Source: Roseburia sp. 1XD42-69 (lineage in GTDB: Bacteria; Bacillota; Clostridia; Lachnospirales; Lachnospiraceae). From it: a DNA stretch of 52,372 nucleotides. The position numbers and the translations under genes were made by a program. The stretch lies in NCBI RefSeq assembly GCF_003612565.1, contig NZ_RAZG01000024.1, positions 1 to 52,372 on the forward strand, in the 5' to 3' direction. Below, one piece after another: positions 34,758 to 43,374 of this stretch. The notes beneath the pieces were generated by a model, which saw only the letters and a list, made by a program, of their open reading frames with translations, had not been told where the DNA came from and did not search any database. Position 1 is the stretch's first letter, and the number at the start of each line of letters is the position of its first letter.

Positions 34758-36203
34758 CTATTTTACTGTCACCTTTATCTCCTTTGACACTCCGTTATTG
34801 GCAATGACAAAAATACTGCAGGAACCTTTTTTCTTTGCCCGGATTTTGCCCTTCCTGGTAACTTCTGCCACTTTCTTGTCATTGGTATAGTAGCGAAACT
34901 TATCCGTATGGGCTAAGAGTTTCTTTTTCTTATTTTCCGCCTTGGCACTGGCTTTAATCTGAAAGGTCTTTTTTGCCTTTAAAGATACCTTTGTCTTATT
35001 CACCGTAATGCTTTTCACATTGGTACTCTTTTCCTGCGACATAGCCACATGGATGACGGGAGATTTTGACTGGTAAAACTTTTTCCCTCCTTTTATCTTA
35101 TAGGAGACAATATAATACTTATACGCCCGGCTCTTTTTCAAATTCTTGTGAATATAACTCCGCCGTCCGGTACTCTTTACCGTCTTTGCTTTTTGATAAT
35201 TTCTCTTTCCGTCACAATAAGACCAGTATACTTCATAACCGGAACTTCCGTTCTTTTTCTTCCAGGTCAGCTCTATGCCGTTCTTCCCTTTCTGCTTTCC
35301 GGTGGCAAGGAGAAGGGATAAATCTTTCCTGGCCTCAATCTGGTTTCCCGTCAGGTTAGACTCGTCGGGCTTATCGGGTTCATCCGGCTCAGGACTTGGG
35401 TCTGGTATGGGTTTCGGCCCCGGTGTAACCTCCGTGGAATTTGTCTCTGCTTTTTTTACCGTCACCGGAATATCCACCTCAAGGGATATATATTTTCCTG
35501 TATCTTTTGGCGTGTAGATGCCTTTAAATGAACGGGTTCCCACTTCTCCCACAAAAAGTGCAGAATCTTTCCACGCAAATCCCTCCGGCAGGATAACCTT
35601 TGCCAGGGTATCCCCTTCCGTGGCGGTTAAGCCCTGGGGAATGGTATAAGCAGGAACCAGCCTGATAGGTTCAAAATAAATGGTGGAATTCGAAAGTCTT
35701 CCCCCCTTTACCGAAACAGACGCCCTTGTCTGCTTTGGCTCAAAAATAAGTTTTGTTCCATCGCCGGATAAACGGCAGTTATTAAATTTTTCCAGAGTAC
35801 CATACAGCCTATGGTTCCCATCCATAATATTCTTTAGAATTTCCGGCATCTCACATTCCAAATCCGGTGCAAAATTGCCTGAAATATACATTTTCTGCCG
35901 TTCTAAAGTAATGTTTTTACTCTCCAGGCCTGCAAAGTCACTGATCCTATTCTGGGAAAAATCAATGGATATGTTGTCCCTTAAACCGCGAAAAGCCTGG
36001 AGCGAAGTAATTTTAAGAGCTGATAAATCCATTTTCTTCACCAGTGGAAATCTCTCCGGGAGCAGCGCCAGCTTTTCCATATCAGTAAAATTGTTTTTGC
36101 TGTTACTGTATATATTATAGGAAATTCCAGCCACATCATGAACTTTAATCCCCAGATTAAGATCCTCCAAACCAGCCAATGTCCCCTGGCTCATATCAAG
36201 CAA
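34758..36203 (-). CDS. 3' part of LRR/Ig-like surface protein, out of frame with its 5' part
   Basis: This frame encodes the C-terminal part of one protein that starts at 36879. It continues the leucine-rich repeats, then a beta-rich stretch, a Pro/Asp/Glu linker (PGPKPIPDPSPEPDEPDKPD), a fibronectin III-like domain and a C-terminal Ig-like (BIG2-type) domain ending in KEIKVTVK. In the assembled sequence it cannot be read from the 5' part because the G tract at 36258-36268 is 11 long. With 10 G the two frames join into a 706-residue protein. A separate start here (TTG 36203) has no clear RBS. No LPXTG anchor is visible. Confidence 0.8.
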   Translation of the reverse strand: MLDMSQGTLAGLEDLNLGIKVHDVAGISYNIYSNSKNNFTDMEKLALLPERFPLVKKMDLSALKITSLQAFRGLRDNISIDFSQNRISDFAGLESKNITLERQKMYISGNFAPDLECEMPEILKNIMDGNHRLYGTLEKFNNCRLSGDGTKLIFEPKQTRASVSVKGGRLSNSTIYFEPIRLVPAYTIPQGLTATEGDTLAKVILPEGFAWKDSALFVGEVGTRSFKGIYTPKDTGKYISLEVDIPVTVKKAETNSTEVTPGPKPIPDPSPEPDEPDKPDESNLTGNQIEARKDLSLLLATGKQKGKNGIELTWKKKNGSSGYEVYWSYCDGKRNYQKAKTVKSTGRRSYIHKNLKKSRAYKYYIVSYKIKGGKKFYQSKSPVIHVAMSQEKSTNVKSITVNKTKVSLKAKKTFQIKASAKAENKKKKLLAHTDKFRYYTNDKKVAEVTRKGKIRAKKKGSCSIFVIANNGVSKEIKVTVK

Positions 36204-36231
36204 CGATGACAGGGAAGCATCTGTAAGTCTG

Positions 36232-36879
36232 TTATCCCCCAGTGACAGACTTATTAACCCCCCCCCCCGTATTTTTTATAAAATCAATATTCGTCAGCCC
36301 GCAATCATCCAGCCACAACGTTTGCAAGTTTGGAAAGTTAGCCCTGGTAATCGCATCACAAGCGCCGTTGGCAGACAGGTTATTTTCTGACAGGCACAAA
36401 ATACTTAATTTTTCTAATTTTAAATTCGGAACCGCAGTCATTTTCGTATCAACCAAATATAATTGGGACAGTTTTTGCCTCTGGTTCAGTAAATTATAAT
36501 CAAACCCGGTAAGATTACAGGTTTCCAAATACAACTCTTCTAAATTGTCGCAGCCGTTAATCAGCGTTTTTAAAACCTCCAGGGAATTGTCCTTCGTCAT
36601 GTCCACCCGTTTTATTTCAATAGATTTCACTTTCTCCATATTCAGGGTAATTTCCTGCTTCCCCTCATCTTCACCAGCCAATGCACCTGCATTAGACCAA
36701 GAACTCTTATTAAAGTGGTACAAAAGAGCATCATACAACTCCTTATTTTTTACCGTAAGAGTGGTTCCGGAAGCCCCCGCCGCAAATACTTCTGTCTGCA
36801 TCCAAGGAAATAAAGGGCATACCATAAAAATCAGAGCCGCCATCATCCCAAGAAATAACATTTTACTTTTGGTTTTCAT
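36232..36879 (-). CDS. 5' part of secreted LRR protein, truncated by poly-G frameshift
   Basis: The frame begins with a signal peptide (cleavage near VFAAG), then about four leucine-rich repeats (for example NLEELYLETCNLTGF, NLQTLWLDDCGLTNID). After the G tract it ends in a few out-of-frame residues, giving 215 residues. AGGAG lies 8 nt before the ATG and a good promoter is at 36975-37003, so the gene is expressed as a signal-peptide-bearing fragment in this state. Removing one G restores the LRR reading frame exactly (LISLSLGDNRLTDASL). Confidence 0.85.
   Translation of the reverse strand: MKTKSKMLFLGMMAALIFMVCPLFPWMQTEVFAAGASGTTLTVKNKELYDALLYHFNKSSWSNAGALAGEDEGKQEITLNMEKVKSIEIKRVDMTKDNSLEVLKTLINGCDNLEELYLETCNLTGFDYNLLNQRQKLSQLYLVDTKMTAVPNLKLEKLSILCLSENNLSANGACDAITRANFPNLQTLWLDDCGLTNIDFIKNTGGGVNKSVTGG
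36258..36268 (-). repeat. Poly-G (11) mononucleotide tract in LRR gene
   Basis: Eleven consecutive C on the plus strand (G on the coding strand), the longest such G/C homopolymer I noticed in the window. A 10-G tract reads through to 706 residues, 11 gives 215 residues, and 9 meets a TAA directly after the tract. It is a candidate phase-variation switch. Confidence 0.9.
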
Positions 36880-36974
36880 ACTTTTTCTCCTAACGTTCTT
36901 GCCTTGTTCCGTATCCCTCTCTGATTCTTCCCGTCATAAGAAGTTACGTTTCTGTTCTCACCACAATTTTTTCT

Positions 36975-37003
36975 ATTATACTAAATACCTCTCAAAAAAG
37001 CAA
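36975..37003 (-). promoter_or_regulatory. Promoter of the LRR gene
   Basis: On the minus strand, -35 TTGCTT (36998-37003), a 17-nt spacer and a perfect -10 TATAAT (36975-36980), about 95 nt before the ATG. Confidence 0.75.
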
Positions 37004-37056
37004 TAAGGACATTTTCCAAAATTAGGTTCCTGCATTGTTGTGATTTGCTGCAACAA

Positions 37057-37098
37057 GCAAAAAAATCCCCCTGGCATTTGCCAAGGGGGGATTTTTTG
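37057..37098 (-). terminator. Terminator of the amt gene
   Basis: AAAAAATCCCCC and GGGGGGATTTTTT form a strong stem with inner GGCA/TGCC pairing, giving a T-run on the minus strand just after the amt stop. Confidence 0.9.
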
Positions 37099-37104
37099 TG
37101 GATT

Positions 37105-38892
37105 TTACTCCACATCCTGCAAGGCCTCTCTGTCCTCTTCCCCGGTACGGATCTTAACCACCTTCGCCACATCGTAAACGAAAATCTTTCCGTCCCCGAT
37201 ATGCCCGGTATAGAGCACTTTCTTTGCAGCCTCCACAACATTTTCCACAGGAATCTTGCTCACAACCACTTCCACCTTTACCTTCGGCAGCAAAGTTGCA
37301 TCCAGTTCCGCACCACGGTATCTCTCTCCGGCCCCTTTCTGGATACCGCAGCCCATCACCTGGGTTACCGTCATTCCTGTCACGCCCAAATCATTCATGG
37401 CCCGTCTCAGCTTGTCATACCGCGACAGTTTTGCAATAATTACAACTTTGTAGATACCTGTAGTCTGGACAGGCATAGATACCACTTTCACTGCCGCGTC
37501 CCTCTTTACCTGGGAGGCTGTCTCGTAATCCGGCGCCCCAAGGTCTGTGTTCTCATTGATATCCATAGTCATGGTGTTGGACACATCCATCAGGGAAAAT
37601 CCGGAATAAGCGGAGGGCAGGCCGTGTTCTGTGATATCCAGGCCCAAAATTTCCTCCTCCTCAGAAGCCCGAAGACCAATGGCTGCCCGGATTGCCAAAA
37701 AAGTAATGGTGATGGCCACTGCCGTAAAGGCAATAATGCTTGCCGTTCCAAAGAGCTGGATTCCCAAAAGCTTAAATCCACCTCCATAAAATAAACCTTT
37801 TCCCACAATCTGGTTTGCCCCAAAGTTTACTCCGTCTCCATAACCTCTGGCAAATGCCGGAGCGGTGTCCGTTGCAAAAAGACCCACTGCAATGGTTCCC
37901 CAGATGCCGTTCATCATATGTACCGCAACAGCTCCCACCGGGTCGTCAATGCGGAGTTTTTCATCTAAAAGCCACACGCCGAAAACCACCAGAAGCCCTG
38001 CCACAAATCCGATTACAATCGCCCCAAATCCATCTGTCACATCACAGGAAGCCGTAATCGCCACAAGCCCTGCCAGGGATGCGTTTAAGCACATGGAAAC
38101 GTCCGGTTTCCCAAATTTCACCCAGGTAAATACCATACAGACTACCGTTGCAATAGCCGGGGCAATGGTTGTAGTCACAAAGATAGAGCCAAGCTCTTCC
38201 ACAGTCGTTGCCGCTGCGCCGTTAAATCCATACCAGCCCAGCCAGAGGATAAATACCCCAAGGGCGCCGATGGGGATGTTATGTCCCGGAAATGCGTTTA
38301 CTTTTGTAATATTTCCCTGTTTGTCTTTAGAAAACTTGCCGATACGGGGACCTAAGATTTTTGCCCCTATCAGGGCGCAGACACCGCCTACCATATGGAT
38401 ACAGGCAGATCCTGCAAAATCGTGGAACCCAATCTGGGAAAGCCAGCCGCCGCCCCAGACCCAATGGGCCTCAATGGGATAAATCAGTGCGGAAATCACG
38501 CCGGAATAAATACAGTAGGATAAAAATTTTGTCCGCTCCGCCATGGCTCCCGACACAATGGTTGCCGTTGTGGCACAGAATACCAGGTTAAAAACAAAAT
38601 TGGAAAAATCAAAGTCAGCATAGCTGGTAAAAATGTCAAATCCCGGCTTTCCGATAAATCCCATAAAATCTTCCCCCAGCAAAAGGGAAAATCCAATAAG
38701 AATAAACATCACAGTGCCGATACAGAAATCCATCAGGTTTTTCATAATAATGTTACCGGAGTTTTTTGCCCTGGTAAAACCTGCCTCCACCATGGCAAAA
38801 CCTGCCTGCATCCAGAATACCAGCGCCGTTCCAATTAAAAACCATACGCCGAAAATGTTGCTCTCTACGACTTCCATAATCTCATTTGTCAT
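37105..38892 (-). CDS. amt: Ammonium transporter fused to a P-II signalling domain
   Basis: The 595 residues comprise an Amt/Rh channel (about 1-410, eleven helices, conserved twin histidines H166 and H325), a linker (about 411-478) and a complete P-II (GlnB/GlnK) domain (480-595). The P-II part has T-loop residues QKGAGERYRGAEL with Tyr525 at the position of Tyr51 in GlnB, and the nucleotide-binding TGHIGDGKIFV (562-572). The regulator is thus covalently tied to its channel. It lies downstream of glnN on the same strand and has a structured upstream region. Confidence 0.95.
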   Translation of the reverse strand: MTNEIMEVVESNIFGVWFLIGTALVFWMQAGFAMVEAGFTRAKNSGNIIMKNLMDFCIGTVMFILIGFSLLLGEDFMGFIGKPGFDIFTSYADFDFSNFVFNLVFCATTATIVSGAMAERTKFLSYCIYSGVISALIYPIEAHWVWGGGWLSQIGFHDFAGSACIHMVGGVCALIGAKILGPRIGKFSKDKQGNITKVNAFPGHNIPIGALGVFILWLGWYGFNGAAATTVEELGSIFVTTTIAPAIATVVCMVFTWVKFGKPDVSMCLNASLAGLVAITASCDVTDGFGAIVIGFVAGLLVVFGVWLLDEKLRIDDPVGAVAVHMMNGIWGTIAVGLFATDTAPAFARGYGDGVNFGANQIVGKGLFYGGGFKLLGIQLFGTASIIAFTAVAITITFLAIRAAIGLRASEEEEILGLDITEHGLPSAYSGFSLMDVSNTMTMDINENTDLGAPDYETASQVKRDAAVKVVSMPVQTTGIYKVVIIAKLSRYDKLRRAMNDLGVTGMTVTQVMGCGIQKGAGERYRGAELDATLLPKVKVEVVVSKIPVENVVEAAKKVLYTGHIGDGKIFVYDVAKVVKIRTGEEDREALQDVE

Positions 38893-38989
38893 AATATTTC
38901 CTCCTCATTTTCACACATTTTCTGTGATATATGGACAGCTAAAGCACATGCAGATTTGCTGCTATTTTCCTTCTGTGCCCCCTGTAAAT

Positions 38990-39051
38990 AAAAAAAGACA
39001 CGTCCCCCCTTCTCCACAGCTTTGTGGTTCCAAGAAAACGCATCTTCTTTT
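38990..39051 (-). terminator. Structured hairpin and terminator between glnN and amt
   Basis: On the minus strand AGATGCGT pairs with ACGTGTCT (two wobbles), flanked by A- and T-runs, around an inner hairpin CCAC-AAAGCT-GTGG (39014-39027). It can end glnN transcription or attenuate amt. The inner hexaloop has A at position 1 and G at position 4, as in RNA targets of ANTAR proteins. Confidence 0.6.
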
Positions 39052-39091
39052 TTATAGCTTATAAATAAAGCTCTTCATGCAATCCGATATC

Positions 39092-41227
39092 CTAAACTTC
39101 AAAAATCAAATCACCGTAGGAAGGCATTGGCCACATATCCTTATCTACAAGCATTTCCAGTTTATCCACAGGAGCCCTTAAGGCATCCATAGCAGATTTC
39201 ACCGTATCCCTGTAGAACACAGCCTGTGCTCTTCCCTCTTCCATAGACGCTCCCTGCTCTGTCACATCCTGCAGGGCTGCAAGGGCTTTTTTGGTATCGG
39301 AGAGCAAATCGGACACCTCCACCAAAAGTTCTTTCTGCACGCTGATATCTGCGTCCCCGCAGGCTGCAGCCACAGCAGAAAGAGATGTGGCAAGGGCCGT
39401 GGTATACTTGATGACAGCCGGGATAATCTGCTTTCCGGCAATGTCAATCATAGCCCTGGCTTCTATGTTAATCTCTTTTGCATAGGTCTCGTACTCAATC
39501 TCCACACGGGAATCCAGCTCTGCCTTGGTAAACACGCCGAATTTTTCAAAAAGTTTCACGGATTTTTCCGTATTTAAAGCCGGGATGGCATCTACCATGG
39601 ACTTAATGTTGGGAAGACCACGCTTTTCTGCTTCCTCCACCCACTCGTCGGAGTATCCGTTGCCGTTAAATACCACCCTCTGGTGCTCTGTGGCATACTC
39701 TTTAATCAGGTTGTGGACTGCCATCTCAAAATTATCTTCCTCCTTAGCCTTTTCCAGAACATCGCAGGCCTCGGAAAATGCCTCTGCAACGATAGTGTTT
39801 AACACCACATTTGGCTGTGCAATAGAATCCTGGGAACCCACCATACGGAACTCAAATTTGTTTCCTGTAAATGCAAAAGGTGAAGTCCTGTTTCTGTCCG
39901 TGGCATCTTTCATAAAGTCAGGCAGTGTGGTAACCCCTGTCTCTAACTTGCTCCCTTTTAAACTGTGGGTTGCAGAACCGGTACTGATTAACTGGGTAAG
40001 CACATCCTGAAGCTGCTCTCCCAGATAAACGGAAATAATAGCGGGGGGCGCTTCGTTTGCCCCAAGCCTGTGGTCATTTCCCACATCCGCTGCAGATTCC
40101 CTTAACAAATCGGCGTGGATATCTACCGCTTTTAAAATACAAGTCAGAACCAAAAGGAACTGTACATTCTGGTGGGGCGTTACCCCCGGATCTAACAGGT
40201 TGATTCCGTCGTCTGTGGTAATAGACCAGTTATTGTGTTTTCCGGAACCGTTCACCCCGGCAAAAGGTTTCTCATGGAGAAGGCACTGTAAGCCGTGACG
40301 CCCTGCAATCTTCTTTAATGTCTCCATAACAAGCTGGTTGTGGTCAACAGCCACATTGGCGGTTGCATAAATAGGAGCCAGTTCATGCTGTGCCGGAGCC
40401 ACCTCATTGTGCTGGGTCTTTGCGGAAACCCCCAGTTTCCACAGCTCCTTGTTTACATCCCGCATATATGCCGCAATCCTCTCCCGGATAGCCCCAAAGT
40501 AATGGTCATCCATCTCCTGGCCCTTAGGAGGCATTGCCCCGAATAAAGTACGCCCGGTGAAAATCAAATCTTTTCTCTTTAAATATTTCTCCCTGTCCAC
40601 AATAAAGTATTCCTGCTCCGGACCTACGGAGGCAGTTACCTTTTTGGAGGTCTGGTTGTCAAATAACCGCAGAAGGCGGATTGCCTGTTTGTTTACCGCT
40701 TCCATGGAACGCAGCAGCGGTGTTTTCTGGTCCAATGCCTCCCCGGTATAGGAACAAAAGGCAGTTGGGATGCAAAGAGTTGCCCCGGCAGCATCCTGTC
40801 TCACAAAGGCAGGTGAGGTACAGTCCCATGCGGTATATCCTCTGGCCTCAAAAGTAGCCCGAAGTCCCCCGGAGGGGAAGGAAGAGGCGTCCGGCTCCCC
40901 TTTAATCAGCTCTTTCCCGGAAAAACTCATAAGGACTTTTCCGTTTTCCATAGGTGCGGTGATAAAGGAATCATGCTTTTCCGCCGTTACCCCTGTCATG
41001 GGCTGAAACCAGTGGGTATAATGGGTTGCTCCCTTTTCAATAGCCCACTCTTTCATCTCATGGGCCACCACATCTGCCGTAGCCAAATCAAGCTCCCTGC
41101 CCTCACTGATGGTCTGTTTCATTTTCTGATACACTTTTTTCGGCAGGCGTTCCTGCATCACTGCATCATTAAATACATTTTCTCCAAAAATTTCAGATAC
41201 ACTGTAATATTCCCCGGCTCTTTCCAT
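39092..41227 (-). CDS. glnN: Type III glutamine synthetase (GlnN)
   Basis: GSIII makes glutamine from glutamate, ammonia and ATP. From ATG 41227, with AAGGA 7 nt upstream, the 711 residues match GSIII length (about 700). An upstream ATG at 41371 would add 48 residues lying over leader hairpins, so I reject it. Visible features are the GPEQEYFIVDR catalytic segment, the NEVAPAQHELAPIY and GVNGSGKHNNWS motifs of the ATP/glutamate site, and EFRMVGS. It precedes amt, forming an ammonium uptake and assimilation pair. Confidence 0.93.
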   Translation of the reverse strand: MERAGEYYSVSEIFGENVFNDAVMQERLPKKVYQKMKQTISEGRELDLATADVVAHEMKEWAIEKGATHYTHWFQPMTGVTAEKHDSFITAPMENGKVLMSFSGKELIKGEPDASSFPSGGLRATFEARGYTAWDCTSPAFVRQDAAGATLCIPTAFCSYTGEALDQKTPLLRSMEAVNKQAIRLLRLFDNQTSKKVTASVGPEQEYFIVDREKYLKRKDLIFTGRTLFGAMPPKGQEMDDHYFGAIRERIAAYMRDVNKELWKLGVSAKTQHNEVAPAQHELAPIYATANVAVDHNQLVMETLKKIAGRHGLQCLLHEKPFAGVNGSGKHNNWSITTDDGINLLDPGVTPHQNVQFLLVLTCILKAVDIHADLLRESAADVGNDHRLGANEAPPAIISVYLGEQLQDVLTQLISTGSATHSLKGSKLETGVTTLPDFMKDATDRNRTSPFAFTGNKFEFRMVGSQDSIAQPNVVLNTIVAEAFSEACDVLEKAKEEDNFEMAVHNLIKEYATEHQRVVFNGNGYSDEWVEEAEKRGLPNIKSMVDAIPALNTEKSVKLFEKFGVFTKAELDSRVEIEYETYAKEINIEARAMIDIAGKQIIPAVIKYTTALATSLSAVAAACGDADISVQKELLVEVSDLLSDTKKALAALQDVTEQGASMEEGRAQAVFYRDTVKSAMDALRAPVDKLEMLVDKDMWPMPSYGDLIFEV

Positions 41228-41300
41228 ATCAAATCCTTCCTTTCCATTTTTATCGTCAAATGTATATGCCCCTGCACAAGCAGCAAATTTCTTTATGTCC

Positions 41301-41318
41301 TTATGTAGGCCTACATAA
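41301..41318. repeat. 18-bp perfect palindrome upstream of glnN
   Basis: TTATGTAGGCCTACATAA is fully self-complementary with no spacer. It lies about 75 bp before the glnN start and looks like a site for a dimeric regulator. Confidence 0.6.
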
Positions 41319-41387
41319 TCGGGCAGGGAAGATTTTCTTCCCCTGCCCGCCGTGTAACGGCTGATTTCCATGTGCGCCCCTGCACAA

Positions 41388-41424
41388 AAAAGGGTATTCC
41401 AAATACACTTGGAACACCCTTGTT
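41388..41424 (-). terminator. Terminator of the fba gene
   Basis: On the minus strand GGGTGTTCCAA pairs with TTGGAATACCC (one wobble) around a short loop and is followed by six T, about 125 nt after the fba stop. Confidence 0.8.
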
Positions 41425-41550
41425 CTTTTCATCAATTAGCATATTTCATTTGCTGGTAATAGGATACAACAATCAAATTCAAAATGCAAGAGAAAAAATG
41501 CACAACTTTTAAGTGAATGCTTCTCACTATTTGTGAAAATTGACTCTTCC

Positions 41551-42414
41551 TTAAGCTTTTCCTACAGAGCCGAACAATTCCATTTTCTCTTTTACCGTAG
41601 CCTTAATTGCCTCTGCTCCCGGCGCCAAAAGCTTTCTTGGGTCAAATCCCTTGCCCTCCAAGTCTTTGCCAGCCTCAATATATTTACGTGTAGCATCTGC
41701 AAAAGATAACTGACACTCTGTATTTACATTAATCTTGGCAACACCAAGGGAAATCGCTTTCTTAATCATATCCTCAGGAATTCCTGTACCGCCGTGAAGA
41801 ACCAAAGGCATAGCTCCTGTAAGCTGCTGAACGGCATCCAGTGTCTCAAAGCTAAGTCCTGCCCAGTTCTCCGGGTATTTGCCGTGGATATTTCCGATTC
41901 CTGCTGCCAGCATGTCTACCCCTAAATCAGCGATAGCTTTGCATTCCTGGGGATCTGCACACTCTCCCATACCCACAACTCCGTCCTCTTCACCGCCGAT
42001 GGAACCAACTTCAGCCTCAATGGACATGTTGTTGTCATGTGCCAGTTTCACTAACTCCGTTGTTTTTGCAACGTTCTCATCGATAGGATAGTGGGAACCG
42101 TCAAACATAATAGAAGAAAATCCTGCTTCCACGCATTTTAAGCATCCTTCATAAGAGCCGTGGTCTAAGTGAAGGGCAACAGGAACTGTGATGTTCATCT
42201 CTTCCATCATTCCCTTAACCATGCCCACAACGGTCTTATAACCTGTCATGTACTTTCCGGCTCCCTCGGAAACCCCAAGGATTACCGGTGAATTTAACTC
42301 CTGAGCGGTAGCTAAAATGGATTTTGTCCACTCTAAGTTGTTAATGTTGAACTGTCCCACTGCATAGTGGCCGGCTTTTGCTTTGTCAAGCATTTCTTTT
42401 GCAGAAACTAACAT
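41551..42414 (-). CDS. fba: Class II fructose-bisphosphate aldolase
   Basis: This zinc enzyme interconverts fructose 1,6-bisphosphate with DHAP and glyceraldehyde 3-phosphate. The 287 residues have the class II barrel. LHLDHGS (catalytic Asp and zinc His), EAEVGSIGGEED, HGKYPENWAGLSF and LHGGTGI segments are all present. Tagatose-bisphosphate aldolase activity is possible by homology, but the central glycolytic role is more likely. It has its own promoter within the dagK end. Confidence 0.93.
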   Translation of the reverse strand: MLVSAKEMLDKAKAGHYAVGQFNINNLEWTKSILATAQELNSPVILGVSEGAGKYMTGYKTVVGMVKGMMEEMNITVPVALHLDHGSYEGCLKCVEAGFSSIMFDGSHYPIDENVAKTTELVKLAHDNNMSIEAEVGSIGGEEDGVVGMGECADPQECKAIADLGVDMLAAGIGNIHGKYPENWAGLSFETLDAVQQLTGAMPLVLHGGTGIPEDMIKKAISLGVAKINVNTECQLSFADATRKYIEAGKDLEGKGFDPRKLLAPGAEAIKATVKEKMELFGSVGKA

Positions 42415-42456
42415 AATTATCTCTCCTTTATATCCTAAATTTAACTCCTACGTTAC

Positions 42457-42485
42457 ATTATATCAATTCTTAACCATAATGTCTA
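42457..42485 (-). promoter_or_regulatory. Promoter of fba
   Basis: On the minus strand, -35 TAGACA (42480-42485) within the last dagK codons, a 17-nt spacer and TATAAT (42457-42462) just past its stop. Confidence 0.75.
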
Positions 42486-43350
42486 GTGCCCTCTGTTCAT
42501 TTCTCACAGTAACTTCTCTGGGTGCCCCTCCAAATTCCCCGTCTAAGGTCCAGGGGACTTCCTCCTCCGACAAAAAGGACACCTGGCTGCTCTTAAAAGA
42601 ATGGATTAAATCCGTATCGTCAATGAGGTTTGTGAGGGATGCCAAAATTGCATTAAGCTCCACGGGATTTTTTGGCATATGGATAAGGGTTACTTCAAAC
42701 ACCCCGTCGTCCAGCTCCACATTTTTTCCCGTCATATTTTTAAATCCCCCCACAGAGATGGAGTTGGTTATCATGCCGAAAATAAACTCTCCCTCAAGAA
42801 CTTCCCCGTCGTGTTCCACCCGCATATGATAGGATGCAAAACTGTGAAGGCTTTTTGCCCCCTCCAAGAGATATGCCGCATGGCCTAAAATATTTTTCCA
42901 TTCCTGTTTGGTACTGTAGGAAACCTCCGTAAAAATCCCGAATGCAGCCACATAGATAAAAGGCTTCTCATTAAATTTCCCCACGTCGCAGGAAAATTTT
43001 CTGCCGGTTACGGCAATCTTTGCCGCCTTTGCCATATCTTTCGGAATTTTTAAAGAGCTTGCAAAATCATTGGTGCTCCCTGCAGGGATATAGCCTAAAG
43101 GAATCCTTTTGGGACACTTCATCATGCCGCTTACCACTTCATCTAAAGTGCCGTCGCCGCCGCTGCACACCACCAGGTCGTAATTTCCAGCCTGCTCAAA
43201 GGCCACCCTGCTGGCGTCGCTTCTCTCCTGGGTAGGATACACAGTGACTTCGTATCCCGCCTTCACCATAATGTCAACAATCTGCAAAAGTTTGCTCTTT
43301 ATCTGTGCTTTGCCGGAATGGGGGTTAAATATAAATAAAAGCTTTTTCAT
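42463..43350 (-). CDS. dagK: Diacylglycerol kinase family lipid kinase
   Basis: The 295-residue protein has the DAGK catalytic fold: FNPHSGK (8-14), CSGGDGTLDEV (about 62-72) and GYIPAGSTNDFA. It probably phosphorylates diacylglycerol at the cytoplasmic membrane face, returning it to phospholipid synthesis. It follows whiA after 24 nt. Confidence 0.9.
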   Translation of the reverse strand: MKKLLFIFNPHSGKAQIKSKLLQIVDIMVKAGYEVTVYPTQERSDASRVAFEQAGNYDLVVCSGGDGTLDEVVSGMMKCPKRIPLGYIPAGSTNDFASSLKIPKDMAKAAKIAVTGRKFSCDVGKFNEKPFIYVAAFGIFTEVSYSTKQEWKNILGHAAYLLEGAKSLHSFASYHMRVEHDGEVLEGEFIFGMITNSISVGGFKNMTGKNVELDDGVFEVTLIHMPKNPVELNAILASLTNLIDDTDLIHSFKSSQVSFLSEEEVPWTLDGEFGGAPREVTVRNEQRALDIMVKN

Positions 43351-43374
43351 AGATGATTACCCTTTCTGGAATTT

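Larger units (their letters stand above)
41228..41425 (-). promoter_or_regulatory. Structured upstream region of glnN
   Basis: Between the fba terminator and the glnN start lie a stable stem (41322-41349; GGGCAGGG/CCCTGCCC extended by AAGA/TCTT), an 18-bp palindrome (41301-41318), a hairpin TGTGC-AGGGGC-GCACA (41371-41386) and a 12-bp direct repeat GCCCCTGCACAA (41268-41279 and 41376-41387). No clear promoter boxes were assigned. Confidence 0.55.

Noticed and set aside
37865-38482. 205-codon plus-strand frame opposite amt
   Set aside because: Shadow of the well-supported amt gene; low-complexity Pro/Thr translation.
41228-41371. 48-residue N-terminal extension of glnN
   Set aside because: It runs over leader hairpins and the palindrome, lacks an RBS and exceeds the GSIII family length; ATG 41227 has AAGGA.
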